A stretch of DNA of 64,000 bases, from the NCBI RefSeq assembly GCF_049808615.1, contig NZ_JBNCAN010000001.1, positions 124,001 through 188,000 of the forward strand, given 5' to 3'. Every line of letters starts with the position of its first letter. Position 1 is the first letter of the stretch. The position numbers were made by a program, and so were the translations under genes. This stretch comes from Modicisalibacter sp049808615 (lineage in GTDB: Bacteria > Pseudomonadota > Gammaproteobacteria > Pseudomonadales > Halomonadaceae). Positions 35,433 through 43,791 of this stretch are shown here, piece by piece. A model generated the notes under the pieces. The model was not told the DNA's origin and ran no database searches. It saw only the letters and a program-made list of their open reading frames with translations.

Positions 35433-35972
35433 CTACTCCGTGTTCAAGGTCAGCCTTTGTCGGCATTGACGACAAACGTAATGCTTGCCGGCATTAGCCA
35501 GGCTATGTCGACGCTCGCTGAAGTAGTGGCTTCGACAGCCGCATTCGTAGCGAAAGGGGGCCGGGCTGGCCGAACGCGTATCGAAGCAATGGGTCGCTCG
35601 CGGTTCGAGTCCATACAAACGGCGCATCACGCTGCGCCATTCACGACCATGAGGCCGCATCCGCTCGCCACCTTCGAGATGGCGGACCAGCCAATGCGCC
35701 ATTTCGTGGGGAATGACGTCGACAAAGTAGGCCAGGCGATTTTCCGCCAATAACACTGGGTTGAAGCGTAGTCCTCCACGGCCGAAATGCGCCTGACCCG
35801 CGCACTTGCCGCGCAGATCCAGCCATACCTCCGGACGTGGCAGCGCCGGATAGACGTCCTGGGCAAGCTGCCAGGCAGCCTCCACACGCTGGTGTAGCCG
35901 CACATGCAACGCAGACTGATCGAGCACTGCCAGCTCGGAGGCGCTCGGAATAGGAAGTGATGGAGAATTCAT
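35433..35972 (-). CDS. sprT: SprT-like zinc metalloprotease-fold protein
   Basis: A 179-residue protein with the zinc motif HEMAH (in VIPHEMAHWLVRH) and a C-terminal zinc ribbon (CGC...CRQCRQ), the SprT layout (E. coli 165 residues). The eukaryotic relative SPRTN repairs DNA-protein crosslinks; the bacterial role is not settled. It is upstream of acs on the same strand, with about 190 bp between, and divergent from the UPF0149 gene. Confidence 0.9.
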   Translation of the reverse strand: MNSPSLPIPSASELAVLDQSALHVRLHQRVEAAWQLAQDVYPALPRPEVWLDLRGKCAGQAHFGRGGLRFNPVLLAENRLAYFVDVIPHEMAHWLVRHLEGGERMRPHGREWRSVMRRLYGLEPRATHCFDTRSASPAPFRYECGCRSHYFSERRHSLANAGKHYVCRQCRQRLTLNTE

Positions 35973-36039
35973 TGAAATGCTAAGATGCCGTCATCGATGA
36001 AAGCGTTCACCGCGCATATTCTCTTTTCCGGGAAACAAC

Positions 36040-36687
36040 ATGCAAGAGTCCCCCTCCCTTCAGCCTCTGCTCGACGATGATGAATTGGAACGTCTCGACG
36101 ATTTTCTCGACTCCGAGCGGGTCGATGCCGATGCGCTGGACATCATTTCCGCCCACGGCTTCCTGGTGGCTCTAGCGGTAGCTCCCCGAGACATCCCGTC
36201 GGCGACCTGGATCGGCGAGCTGTTCCACGGAGAGCCCGATTTCAGCAACGATACCGAACGCGATGAGATCCTCGGTCTGCTCGAGCGACTCAAGCACAAC
36301 GCTATCGATGCTCTCGAGCACGGTCACCTGCCGGAGATGCCTTTCGAGCTTGAACTGGAGGGTCTCGCACCGGGAAACACTCCTGTCGGTGACTGGTGCG
36401 CAGGCTTCATGGAGGGCGTATTTCTCGACGAAAGCGCCTGGTTTCAGAGTGATGAGGAAAGTACCGCGACCTTGTTATTGCCGTTCATGGCCTTGTCGGG
36501 CCTGTTCGACGACGAACCGGACATGATCGAGCTCGTCAAGGATTCCATTCAGGCGGAACGCCTCGTGCAACAACTGCCGGAACTGGTGCTCGATCTGTAC
36601 CTGCATTTCCGTGTGCCCCCGGAGGCCCCCAAACCCATCCCGCGCAAGAAGCGTCCTGCTGGCAGGGACGGCAGGCAGCGGCGTTGA
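36040..36687 (+). CDS. UPF0149 (YecA/YgfB) family protein
   Basis: A 215-residue strongly acidic, all-helical protein matching the UPF0149 fold (motif ISAHGFLVAL, GDWCAGFMEGV). It lacks the C-terminal SEC-C zinc motif of E. coli YecA and ends instead in a basic tail KPIPRKKRPAGRDGRQRR. YgfB in Pseudomonas affects AmpD-linked beta-lactam resistance; whether that holds here is unknown. Convergent with the cardiolipin synthase gene, 10 bp apart. Confidence 0.88.
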   Translation: MQESPSLQPLLDDDELERLDDFLDSERVDADALDIISAHGFLVALAVAPRDIPSATWIGELFHGEPDFSNDTERDEILGLLERLKHNAIDALEHGHLPEMPFELELEGLAPGNTPVGDWCAGFMEGVFLDESAWFQSDEESTATLLLPFMALSGLFDDEPDMIELVKDSIQAERLVQQLPELVLDLYLHFRVPPEAPKPIPRKKRPAGRDGRQRR

Positions 36688-36697
36688 ACTTACAATC

Positions 36698-37915
36698 CTA
36701 ACGAAGCCGGGTGGCCCAGGCATCCAAGGTGCCAAAGATGCCTTCACGAAGACGCTGCCACCAGGGACGACGTGCCCACTGCTGCGGCAATATCTCCTGG
36801 CTGCGCAGAAAGCACCGCTCGAACAGTGTCGCGATCTGATCGGCGAACGCTTCATCCTGGACCTCCTGATTCGCCTCCAGATTCCATTGCAGGCTCCAAT
36901 GATCGAAGTTGCAGGAGCCCACGCTGATCCACTCATCCGCCAGGGAAAACTTGGCATGGATGAACGCCGGCTGATATTCGAAGATCCGTACACCCGCGCG
37001 CAGCAGTCGGCCATAGAAGCGCTGTCCTGCATAGCGTATTCCTGGATGGTCATGGCTCTCGCCCGGCAGCAGCAAACGCACGTCAACACCCCGCCGCGCC
37101 GCTCGAGCCAGGCGCCGCCGTAGGCTCAGAGTGGGCACGAAATAGGGTGTACAGACCCAGATGCGGTGACGCGCCCTGGACACCTGCTGATGCAATGAAA
37201 AGCGGATGGCTTGATAACGGTAGCCCTGACCCCACACCACCCGTCCGCGCATACCGCCTTGAACCTCGGGTGAGGCCTTCACTACTTCCTGCCGAGCTGG
37301 GTGAGCGCTCCTATAGTGCGCCGGGCAACTATCCGCATCGCCACGGGTGAGCGAGGAGTTCCACAGACGCAGGAACAATCCGACCCAGTCCTCCACGACC
37401 GGCCCTTCTATACGTAGCGCAATCTCGAACCAGGCCTCGAGAAATTCATCCGTGGCACCAAAGCCACCCGTGAAGGCCATCCGCTCATCGACCACCAACA
37501 ACTTGCGATGATCCCGCGTCAGGTTCTTGCTCAGCCCCCGCCAGGCGAGCGGATTGAAAAAGCGTAGTATCACCCCGGCATCACGCAGGCGCTGACGATC
37601 CTGTTGATTCAGGTACATGGCACCGAAACCATCGAGCATCAGCCGCACGATGACACCACGGCTCGCTGCCCGGCTCAAGGCATCGATCACCCGTTGCGTC
37701 AGCCGCCCGGATTCCATCAGATAGAGTTCGAGCATGATCGAGACCCGCGCACCGTCGACCGCAGACTGCATGGCGGGCAGATAACATCGGCTTCCGGGCA
37801 ACAGCTCGAAGCGGTTACCGCCCTGCCAGGCGCTACGCCTTCTCTTGTTGCGCATTGCCATCTTCACCAAACTTTCGTCTCCCGGAGCGGTTGCCAGACG
37901 ATATTCCTCGAACAT
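36698..37915 (-). CDS. Cardiolipin synthase-type phospholipase D protein
   Basis: A 405-residue protein with two HKD motifs: HRKLLVVDERMAFTGGFG in the first half and HAKFSLADEWISVGSCNFD in the second. There is no N-terminal transmembrane pair, so it resembles ClsB/ClsC-type enzymes that join phosphatidyl groups to make cardiolipin at the inner membrane. The start is uncertain: ATG 37915 lacks a clear SD, and Met19 or Met21 (near 37861-37855) would give a basic MAMRNKRRR start. It is divergent from plsB, with 52 bp between the assigned starts. Confidence 0.85.
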   Translation of the reverse strand: MFEEYRLATAPGDESLVKMAMRNKRRRSAWQGGNRFELLPGSRCYLPAMQSAVDGARVSIMLELYLMESGRLTQRVIDALSRAASRGVIVRLMLDGFGAMYLNQQDRQRLRDAGVILRFFNPLAWRGLSKNLTRDHRKLLVVDERMAFTGGFGATDEFLEAWFEIALRIEGPVVEDWVGLFLRLWNSSLTRGDADSCPAHYRSAHPARQEVVKASPEVQGGMRGRVVWGQGYRYQAIRFSLHQQVSRARHRIWVCTPYFVPTLSLRRRLARAARRGVDVRLLLPGESHDHPGIRYAGQRFYGRLLRAGVRIFEYQPAFIHAKFSLADEWISVGSCNFDHWSLQWNLEANQEVQDEAFADQIATLFERCFLRSQEILPQQWARRPWWQRLREGIFGTLDAWATRLR

Positions 37916-37967
37916 CGCGTCAACTGGTTATACTGTCGCCCCATTTCCACTGTCGCCCGGGGCGGTC

Positions 37968-40448
37968 TTGCTGAATTTTCTGCGTTCTCTCGTTCATTAC
38001 CCATTGCGACGCCTGCTTGCCTGGTGGGTCACGCTGCGTCTGGTGGAACCCGCTCCTGAAGCGCTCGGACTCGACCACGACACGCCGATCATCTACGTAC
38101 TGCCACAGCCCGCGCTGACAGACATGCTCCTGCTGGAAACCTTCTGTCGCCACCACGACCTGCCCCTGCCAGATAAACGCTGGCACCTGGGCGGACAAAG
38201 CATGACAAGCAGTATCACCTTGACGCCGTTGAAACGCCGGTTATGGCAGCGCTCGGTCCTTGGCAAGCGTCCAGGTCGAACGCCTTTCGTCGAACTGGTC
38301 GGACTGCTCGAGACCTGCACGCCCCAGGAGCAAGAGGTGCAACTGGTGCCGGTGAGCGTGTTCTGGGGTCGCGCCCCGGGCAAGACCTTTGGCTTGTGGA
38401 AGCTGCTGGCCGCCGATAGCTGGCAGTTTACGGGGCGTCTGAAGCGACTGCTATCGGTGCTTATCAACGGCCAGAATGTCGAACTCTATCTCGGCCATCC
38501 GCTGTTGTTGCGCGAGTTGATGGATGCCCGCCCACCGGAAATAGTGGGACGCAAGGTCTCGAGACTGCTCCGGGTACATTTTCGGCGTATCCGCACGCGG
38601 GTACTGGGGCCGGATCTGTCGCATCGTCATACCCTGATCCAGGGCGTCGTCACTAGCCCAGCCATTCAACAGGCCATCGCCGCTCAGGCCGAGCCCGGTT
38701 CACGCACCCATCGCCGCCTGGAACGACGTGCTCGACGCTACGGATACGAGATCGCCTCCAACATGAGCTATCCGGTCCTGCGTTTCATGGATCAACTGCT
38801 GCATCGGCTGTGGAATCAACTCTATGCCGGCGTGCGGGTACAAGGGCTCGAACGCGCCAAGGCGCTCGCCGGCGATCACACCTTGATCTATGTCCCCTGC
38901 CATCGCAGCCATATCGATTACCTGCTGCTTTCCTATGTGCTTTATCGCGAGGGGTTGTCGCCACCGCAGGTGGCGGCAGGGCGCAATCTGGACATGCCGC
39001 TCGTGGGGCCACTACTGCGTCGCGGCGGCGCTTTCTTTCTGCGCCGCAGTTTCAAGGGCAACCGGCTCTACTCGGCGGTGTTCAACGAGTATCTGCACCG
39101 GCTGCTGTCCCGGGGACATCCGGTGGAATACTTCATCGAAGGCGGTCGCTCCCGTAGTGGACGCCAACTCGCTCCCAAGCCCGGCATGCTGGCAATGACC
39201 CTGCGTTCCTATCTGCGCGACACCCGGCAGGAGTTGACCTTCGTACCGGTCCATATCGGCTACGAGAAGGTTCTGGAAAGCGCCAGCTATCTCAAGGAGC
39301 TACGCGGCGGACACAAGAAGAAGGAGTCGCCGTTCGATCTATTGCGAGTGCTCGGTCAGTTGCGTCAGCCCTTTGGTCAAGTGTCGGTGACGATCGGGGA
39401 ACCACTCACGCTCGGCACTTTTCTGAATACCAACGTCCCCCAGTGGCATCGATCGCAGGAGACTCATCCAGCTTGGCTGACCCAGGCCGTCACGGCGCTA
39501 GGTCGCAGCTTGAGCGAGAGAATCAATCGCGTGGCGACGCTCAATGCGGTCAACCTGGTGGCATTGGTCATACTCGCCACCTCACATCGTGTCATTGAAG
39601 CCCGGCTACTGAAGGAACAAATGGCACTGCTGGTCGACCTCCGGCGTCAGGAGCCGAGCACCGACTACAATCTCCCCCCAGGAGAGCCGGATCAGTGGCT
39701 CGAAGAAGCGGAGTGGCTAGGCTTCGTCGAACGCCGTGGACATGCGCTGGGCGAGCTGGTTCTTGCGAATCAGCAGCAAGCCACGCTGCTGACCTGGTAT
39801 CGCAACACCGTATTGCATCTGTTTGCCATACCCGCCCTGGTCGCGTTTGCCTTCCGCAACAACGCCTGTTTCGAGCGCTCTGCATTGCACGAATTGCTAG
39901 CGCCGGCCTGGCCCCTGATCGGTCGTGAGCTGTTCATCTCGCTACCAAAGGACTTTGCTAGCGCCCTCGACGAGACCCTCGGCATCCTGACACGGCAGGG
40001 CCTGCTGCAGCGTCAGGGCGATAAGTGGCGCCGCCCTCCCGGCTTCGAGGCGAACAGCGAGCGTTTGCACCTCCTCGGTCGCCTGATCCAGCCCGCACTG
40101 GAGCGCGACTATCTATTGCTGGCGACGCTGCTGCGTTATCCCAGCGGCAGCCTGACCCGGGAATCCCTGGAGGAACACAGTCGGCAACTAGCCGAGCGCC
40201 TGGCGCTACTCTCCGGGCTCAACGCCCCGGAGTTCTTCGACCCTGCGCTTTTCCGGGGCCTGCTCGATGTGCTCGTGGAACAGGGCTGGCTGTGGCAGGA
40301 ACAGGAACGACTGTGTTTCAGCGAAGCCCTGGAAGTCGCACAGCAACGTCGCCGAACACTCTTCGACCCGGCGTTGCGACATCGGCTACAGCAGATCACT
40401 CGGAGCCCCGATGAGGGCCTCGCCGTCACCAAAGGCAGCGCTGAATAA
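37968..40448 (+). CDS. plsB: Glycerol-3-phosphate 1-O-acyltransferase (TTG start)
   Basis: An 826-residue inner-membrane enzyme that acylates glycerol-3-phosphate, the first step of phospholipid synthesis (E. coli 807). It has the acyltransferase motif HRSHID with His312 and Asp317, then EGGRSRSGR. The frame is open to 37845, inside the divergent gene; TTG at 37968 gives the sensible N-terminus MLNFLRSLVHYPLRR and leaves room for a promoter (TATACT at 37929-37934). The TAA stop lies inside a 13-bp perfect hairpin. Confidence 0.93.
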   Translation: MLNFLRSLVHYPLRRLLAWWVTLRLVEPAPEALGLDHDTPIIYVLPQPALTDMLLLETFCRHHDLPLPDKRWHLGGQSMTSSITLTPLKRRLWQRSVLGKRPGRTPFVELVGLLETCTPQEQEVQLVPVSVFWGRAPGKTFGLWKLLAADSWQFTGRLKRLLSVLINGQNVELYLGHPLLLRELMDARPPEIVGRKVSRLLRVHFRRIRTRVLGPDLSHRHTLIQGVVTSPAIQQAIAAQAEPGSRTHRRLERRARRYGYEIASNMSYPVLRFMDQLLHRLWNQLYAGVRVQGLERAKALAGDHTLIYVPCHRSHIDYLLLSYVLYREGLSPPQVAAGRNLDMPLVGPLLRRGGAFFLRRSFKGNRLYSAVFNEYLHRLLSRGHPVEYFIEGGRSRSGRQLAPKPGMLAMTLRSYLRDTRQELTFVPVHIGYEKVLESASYLKELRGGHKKKESPFDLLRVLGQLRQPFGQVSVTIGEPLTLGTFLNTNVPQWHRSQETHPAWLTQAVTALGRSLSERINRVATLNAVNLVALVILATSHRVIEARLLKEQMALLVDLRRQEPSTDYNLPPGEPDQWLEEAEWLGFVERRGHALGELVLANQQQATLLTWYRNTVLHLFAIPALVAFAFRNNACFERSALHELLAPAWPLIGRELFISLPKDFASALDETLGILTRQGLLQRQGDKWRRPPGFEANSERLHLLGRLIQPALERDYLLLATLLRYPSGSLTRESLEEHSRQLAERLALLSGLNAPEFFDPALFRGLLDVLVEQGWLWQEQERLCFSEALEVAQQRRRTLFDPALRHRLQQITRSPDEGLAVTKGSAE

Positions 40449-40472
40449 ATCGACGAGCGGATTTATTCAGCG
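40439..40472. terminator. Bidirectional hairpin between plsB and rsmJ, holding the plsB stop
   Basis: A perfect 13-bp stem (40439-40451 with 40460-40472) with an 8-nt loop. Its left arm contains the last codons and the TAA stop of plsB, and its right arm abuts the rsmJ stop. AT-rich arms give TTTATTCAG on one side and AATAAAT on the other. A 22-bp sequence with three mismatches to its left arm and loop recurs at 49594-49615, so it may belong to a dispersed repeat family. Confidence 0.65.
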
Positions 40473-40473
40473 T

Positions 40474-41235
40474 TTACTTGAGTGCGCGGTGTACATACAG
40501 ATCGTAACGACTGGTCTTGCCTTCGATGATATGCGCCGGCTTGGGTCCGGCAATGGACGGCGCCAGACGTGGACGCTTGACCACCACTCGATGTGTCGCC
40601 ACCGCCAGCGCGGCTTCGAGCAGCTGCGACGCGTCGTCATCGTCACCGGCCAGCTCGCGAAAGAGTCGCATCTCCTTCTTGACCAGGGCGGACTTGCTGC
40701 GGTGAGGAAACATCGGATCGAGGTGAACGACCTGTGGTTCGAAGTCCGCCTCGGAAACCACTCTGGCCAATTCACTTGTCGCATCGGCTCGAACGAGCCT
40801 TAGCTGCGCAGCAATGATCTGAACCTCGTCGTGGTCCATGGCGCGCTGCAAGGCATCCTCGAGCAGCGCAAAGATCGCCGGCGAGCGCTCGAGCATCAGC
40901 ACCTCGGCCCCCAGGCTGGCCAGTACGAAGGCATCGCGCCCCAACCCGGCGGTGGCATCGACGATGTGCGGCGTTACGCCCTTGCTCAGCCCACAGGCCT
41001 TGGCCAACAGCTGACCGCGCCCACCGCCGAACCGCCGCCGGTGATCCACCTTGCCGGAAACGAAATCCACCACCAACGGTTTGCCATACACATCGGGATT
41101 TCCGGCGAGGGCCAACCCCTGCTGCGTCGCGATAAGCGCCAATCCCTCCCGCGGCGGCGTTGCGCTCCAGGGCAGGCCTAATCGCTCGGCCAGATCCTGC
41201 AACGCTTCACCTACCACGACGATGGCAGCGTTCAT
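40474..41235 (-). CDS. rsmJ: 16S rRNA (guanine1516-N2)-methyltransferase
   Basis: A 253-residue SAM-dependent methyltransferase. SAM motif I is VDATAGLGRDAFVLASLG, and the catalytic motif LDPMFPHR is diagnostic for RsmJ. It modifies G1516 in helix 45 of 16S rRNA. The start at 41235 overlaps the uppP stop by ATGA; the longer frame to 41337 would lie inside uppP. Convergent with plsB. Confidence 0.94.
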   Translation of the reverse strand: MNAAIVVVGEALQDLAERLGLPWSATPPREGLALIATQQGLALAGNPDVYGKPLVVDFVSGKVDHRRRFGGGRGQLLAKACGLSKGVTPHIVDATAGLGRDAFVLASLGAEVLMLERSPAIFALLEDALQRAMDHDEVQIIAAQLRLVRADATSELARVVSEADFEPQVVHLDPMFPHRSKSALVKKEMRLFRELAGDDDDASQLLEAALAVATHRVVVKRPRLAPSIAGPKPAHIIEGKTSRYDLYVHRALK

Positions 41236-42047
41236 GCCACCCAGAGCAGCAGCAATATCGTTCCCAGGATCAGACGATAGATCACGAAGGGCAACATGCC
41301 GATGCGATCGAGGGCGGCAAGAAACAGCTTGATGCATACGAGCGCGGCAGCGAAGGAAAGGACGGCCCCTATCAATACGTCATCAATGGCAGCGTCGCTC
41401 CCCGCCTGGGCAAGCTCGATCCCCTTGAGTGTGCCTGCCGCAAGGATCAGCGGAATCGATAGCAGAAACGAGAAGCGCGCCGAGCTCAGGCGATCGAATC
41501 CCAATATCAGTGCCGCGGTGATGGTGATGCCCGAACGCGAGGTGCCAGGAATCAGTGCCAGCGCCTGAAACAGCCCGATGATGAGTGCTGCCTTGAAAGT
41601 CAGGCTGAGCAGGTCGCGATTGCGAGCCCCTCGTGCATCGGCCCACCATAGCAGCAAACCGAAACCCAGGGTGGTGATGGCAATGACCAGGGAGGAGCGT
41701 AGCGACGTTTCGATCAGATCATTGAACAGTGCCCCGGCGACCACCGCGGGCAGCGTCGCCAGCAATACCATCCACCCAAGGCGACTGGATTGGGTCTGGC
41801 GGGATGCCAACGTCCCGGAGCCGGCAAACTGACAGAACCAGCCCTTGAGGATATCGATCACCTCCCGGCGAAAGGCCAGTATGACTGCCGCCAGGGTGCC
41901 GACATGCACGGCGACATCGAAGGCCAGCCCCTGGTCAGGCCAGCCCAGAATCTGGGAGGGCAGGATCAAGTGTGCCGAAGAAGAAATGGGTAGAAATTCG
42001 GTCAGGCCTTGAATCAGGGCCAGCGCCACCAGCTGTAGCCAATCCAT
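41232..42047 (-). CDS. uppP: Undecaprenyl-diphosphate phosphatase
   Basis: A 271-residue polytopic membrane protein that recycles the undecaprenyl carrier of peptidoglycan synthesis and contributes to bacitracin resistance. It has motif I GLTEFLPISSSAHL and motif II PGTSRSG. It is 34 bp downstream of tsaB and overlaps rsmJ, so tsaB-uppP-rsmJ looks like one transcript. Confidence 0.96.
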   Translation of the reverse strand: MDWLQLVALALIQGLTEFLPISSSAHLILPSQILGWPDQGLAFDVAVHVGTLAAVILAFRREVIDILKGWFCQFAGSGTLASRQTQSSRLGWMVLLATLPAVVAGALFNDLIETSLRSSLVIAITTLGFGLLLWWADARGARNRDLLSLTFKAALIIGLFQALALIPGTSRSGITITAALILGFDRLSSARFSFLLSIPLILAAGTLKGIELAQAGSDAAIDDVLIGAVLSFAAALVCIKLFLAALDRIGMLPFVIYRLILGTILLLLWVA

Positions 42048-42081
42048 CTATGAATCCTGTGGTAATTGAACATGCACGGCA

Positions 42082-42768
42082 TCAGCCGCGTTTGGAGGCC
42101 ACCTGATCCCGTAGATAAACAGGGATCACCTCATGGGCCGGACGACCCTCCTCGGCATCAAAGGCCCTGGCCGCCAGCCTGACCATCTCGTCGGCGGCGG
42201 GTTGCAGATCGGGAAAACGCTGGTTGAGCCCGGCCTTGACCAGCGTCGGCATGGATTCCCACAAAGCCCATCCCGAGCCGACACCACACCAGTCGACATC
42301 CTGCGGCGCATCGGGCAGTTCTAGCGACTGAGGCGACATCACCGCCTCATCCATCAGCGGCGTCACGTGATCATCGCGGCAATGGTAGGCCGCCACATAG
42401 ATCTCGTTCATGCGGGCATCAAGGGCGGAAATGACGTGGCGCAGGTGATAGCGCCGGTGGGCCGAGAGCGCCAACGCTGCAAGCGTCGACACCCCGATCA
42501 ATGGCCGCTCCAGGGCAAACGCCAGGCCTTGAGCCACCCCGGCGGCAATACGCAAGCCAGTGAAGGAGCCCGGCCCCTGCCCATAGGCCAGCGCGTCCAG
42601 ATCGTTGTGGGATAGCTGCGCCTCGGCCAGCACGTCATCGATCATCGGCATCAATCGACGGGTATGTTCCCGCGGTGTCAGCGCAAAACGGGAAAACACC
42701 TCTCCATCGCGCCACACTGCACAGGAGCAAGCGCTCGAGGAAGCATCAAGAGCCAGCAGCGTCGCCAT
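42082..42768 (-). CDS. tsaB: tRNA threonylcarbamoyladenosine biosynthesis protein TsaB
   Basis: A 228-residue ASKHA-fold protein, the partner of TsaD and TsaE in t6A37 synthesis. The N-terminus LLALDASSSACS and the motif YGQGPGSFTGLRIAAGVAQGLA are diagnostic. It lacks the metal-binding histidines of TsaD, as expected. It is 123 bp downstream of adk on the same strand. Confidence 0.95.
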   Translation of the reverse strand: MATLLALDASSSACSCAVWRDGEVFSRFALTPREHTRRLMPMIDDVLAEAQLSHNDLDALAYGQGPGSFTGLRIAAGVAQGLAFALERPLIGVSTLAALALSAHRRYHLRHVISALDARMNEIYVAAYHCRDDHVTPLMDEAVMSPQSLELPDAPQDVDWCGVGSGWALWESMPTLVKAGLNQRFPDLQPAADEMVRLAARAFDAEEGRPAHEVIPVYLRDQVASKRG

Positions 42769-42891
42769 GTGCGTTCACCGTCGAGAAATTGAGCGCGCAT
42801 TATACGACTAGCGTCGACATGGCAAAACCCGCACCTTCAAACAGGCTGGCCCGGGGCATCCCCCTGGACCAATCTGCTGTCCGTGTGAATA

Positions 42892-43548
42892 TTAGTCCTG
42901 CAGCGCTTCGAGGATCTTGTTGCGGATGGTATCGACGCTGCCGGTTCCTTCGACACGATGATACGCAGGCGCCGTCGCGGGTTCCTGCTGCGCCCAGTCG
43001 CGATAGTAATCGACCAGGGGCTTGGTCTGTTCATGATAGACCGCCAGACGATTGCGCACCGTCGATTCGCGATCATCATCCCGCTGGATCAGGGCTTCGC
43101 CGGTGACATCGTCCTTGCCATCTTCCTTGGCGGGACTGTACTCAACGTGATAGACCCGCCCCGAATTCGGATGAACCCGGCGGCCTGCCAGGCGCTTGAC
43201 GATCTCCTCGTCATCGACGGCAATTTCCAATACATGATCGAGCTTGACCTGAGCTTCCTTCATGGCATCGGCCTGCGGGATCGTGCGAGGGAAGCCATCG
43301 AACAGGAACCCATTGGCGCAATCGGGTTCGCTGATACGTTCCTTGACCAGCGCAATGATGATGTCGTCGGACACCAGCCCACCACTGGTCATGATCTCCT
43401 TGACCTTGCGACCCAACTCGCTGCCTTCCTTGACTGCAGCACGCAGCATGTCCCCGGTGGAAATCTGAGGAATACCGAAATGTTCGCAGATGAACTGGGC
43501 CTGGGTGCCCTTCCCGGCGCCGGGGGGCCCTAACAGAATCAAACGCAT
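42892..43548 (-). CDS. adk: Adenylate kinase
   Basis: A 218-residue long-form adenylate kinase (AMP + ATP to 2 ADP). P-loop GPPGAGKGT is at residues 7-15, and the family motif FLFDGFPRTIPQA follows. The LID region has HPNSGRVYHV and no zinc cysteines, as in gammaproteobacteria. ATG at 43548 follows AAGGAGC; the open extension to 43704 has no family similarity. Confidence 0.97.
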   Translation of the reverse strand: MRLILLGPPGAGKGTQAQFICEHFGIPQISTGDMLRAAVKEGSELGRKVKEIMTSGGLVSDDIIIALVKERISEPDCANGFLFDGFPRTIPQADAMKEAQVKLDHVLEIAVDDEEIVKRLAGRRVHPNSGRVYHVEYSPAKEDGKDDVTGEALIQRDDDRESTVRNRLAVYHEQTKPLVDYYRDWAQQEPATAPAYHRVEGTGSVDTIRNKILEALQD

Positions 43549-43744
43549 CAGTGCTGCTCCTTGGGTTTTCGAGTCTTGAATTGTTACCAAAGTAACATTG
43601 AATCCGACGATACTCGGAGCCAAACGGCCAGACAAGCGCACTATCGTCGCAGGGCAGCCTATGTTACCTACTGTAGCGCTCAGCCTCGTATCTGCCATTA
43701 ACACTTTGGTCTGGCCAGGATAGCGGGAAGTCGGACACTGTCAT

Positions 43745-43772
43745 CAAAAAAGGCGGCCTCAAGGGCCGCCTT
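43745..43772 (-). terminator. Rho-independent terminator of the aceE-aceF operon
   Basis: On the minus strand, AAGGCGGCC, a 5-nt loop and GGCCGCCTT are followed by TTTT, 20 bp after the aceF stop. A 9-bp perfect GC-rich stem with U-tract. Confidence 0.94.
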
Positions 43773-43791
43773 GGTCGGTCATCGCCGACGC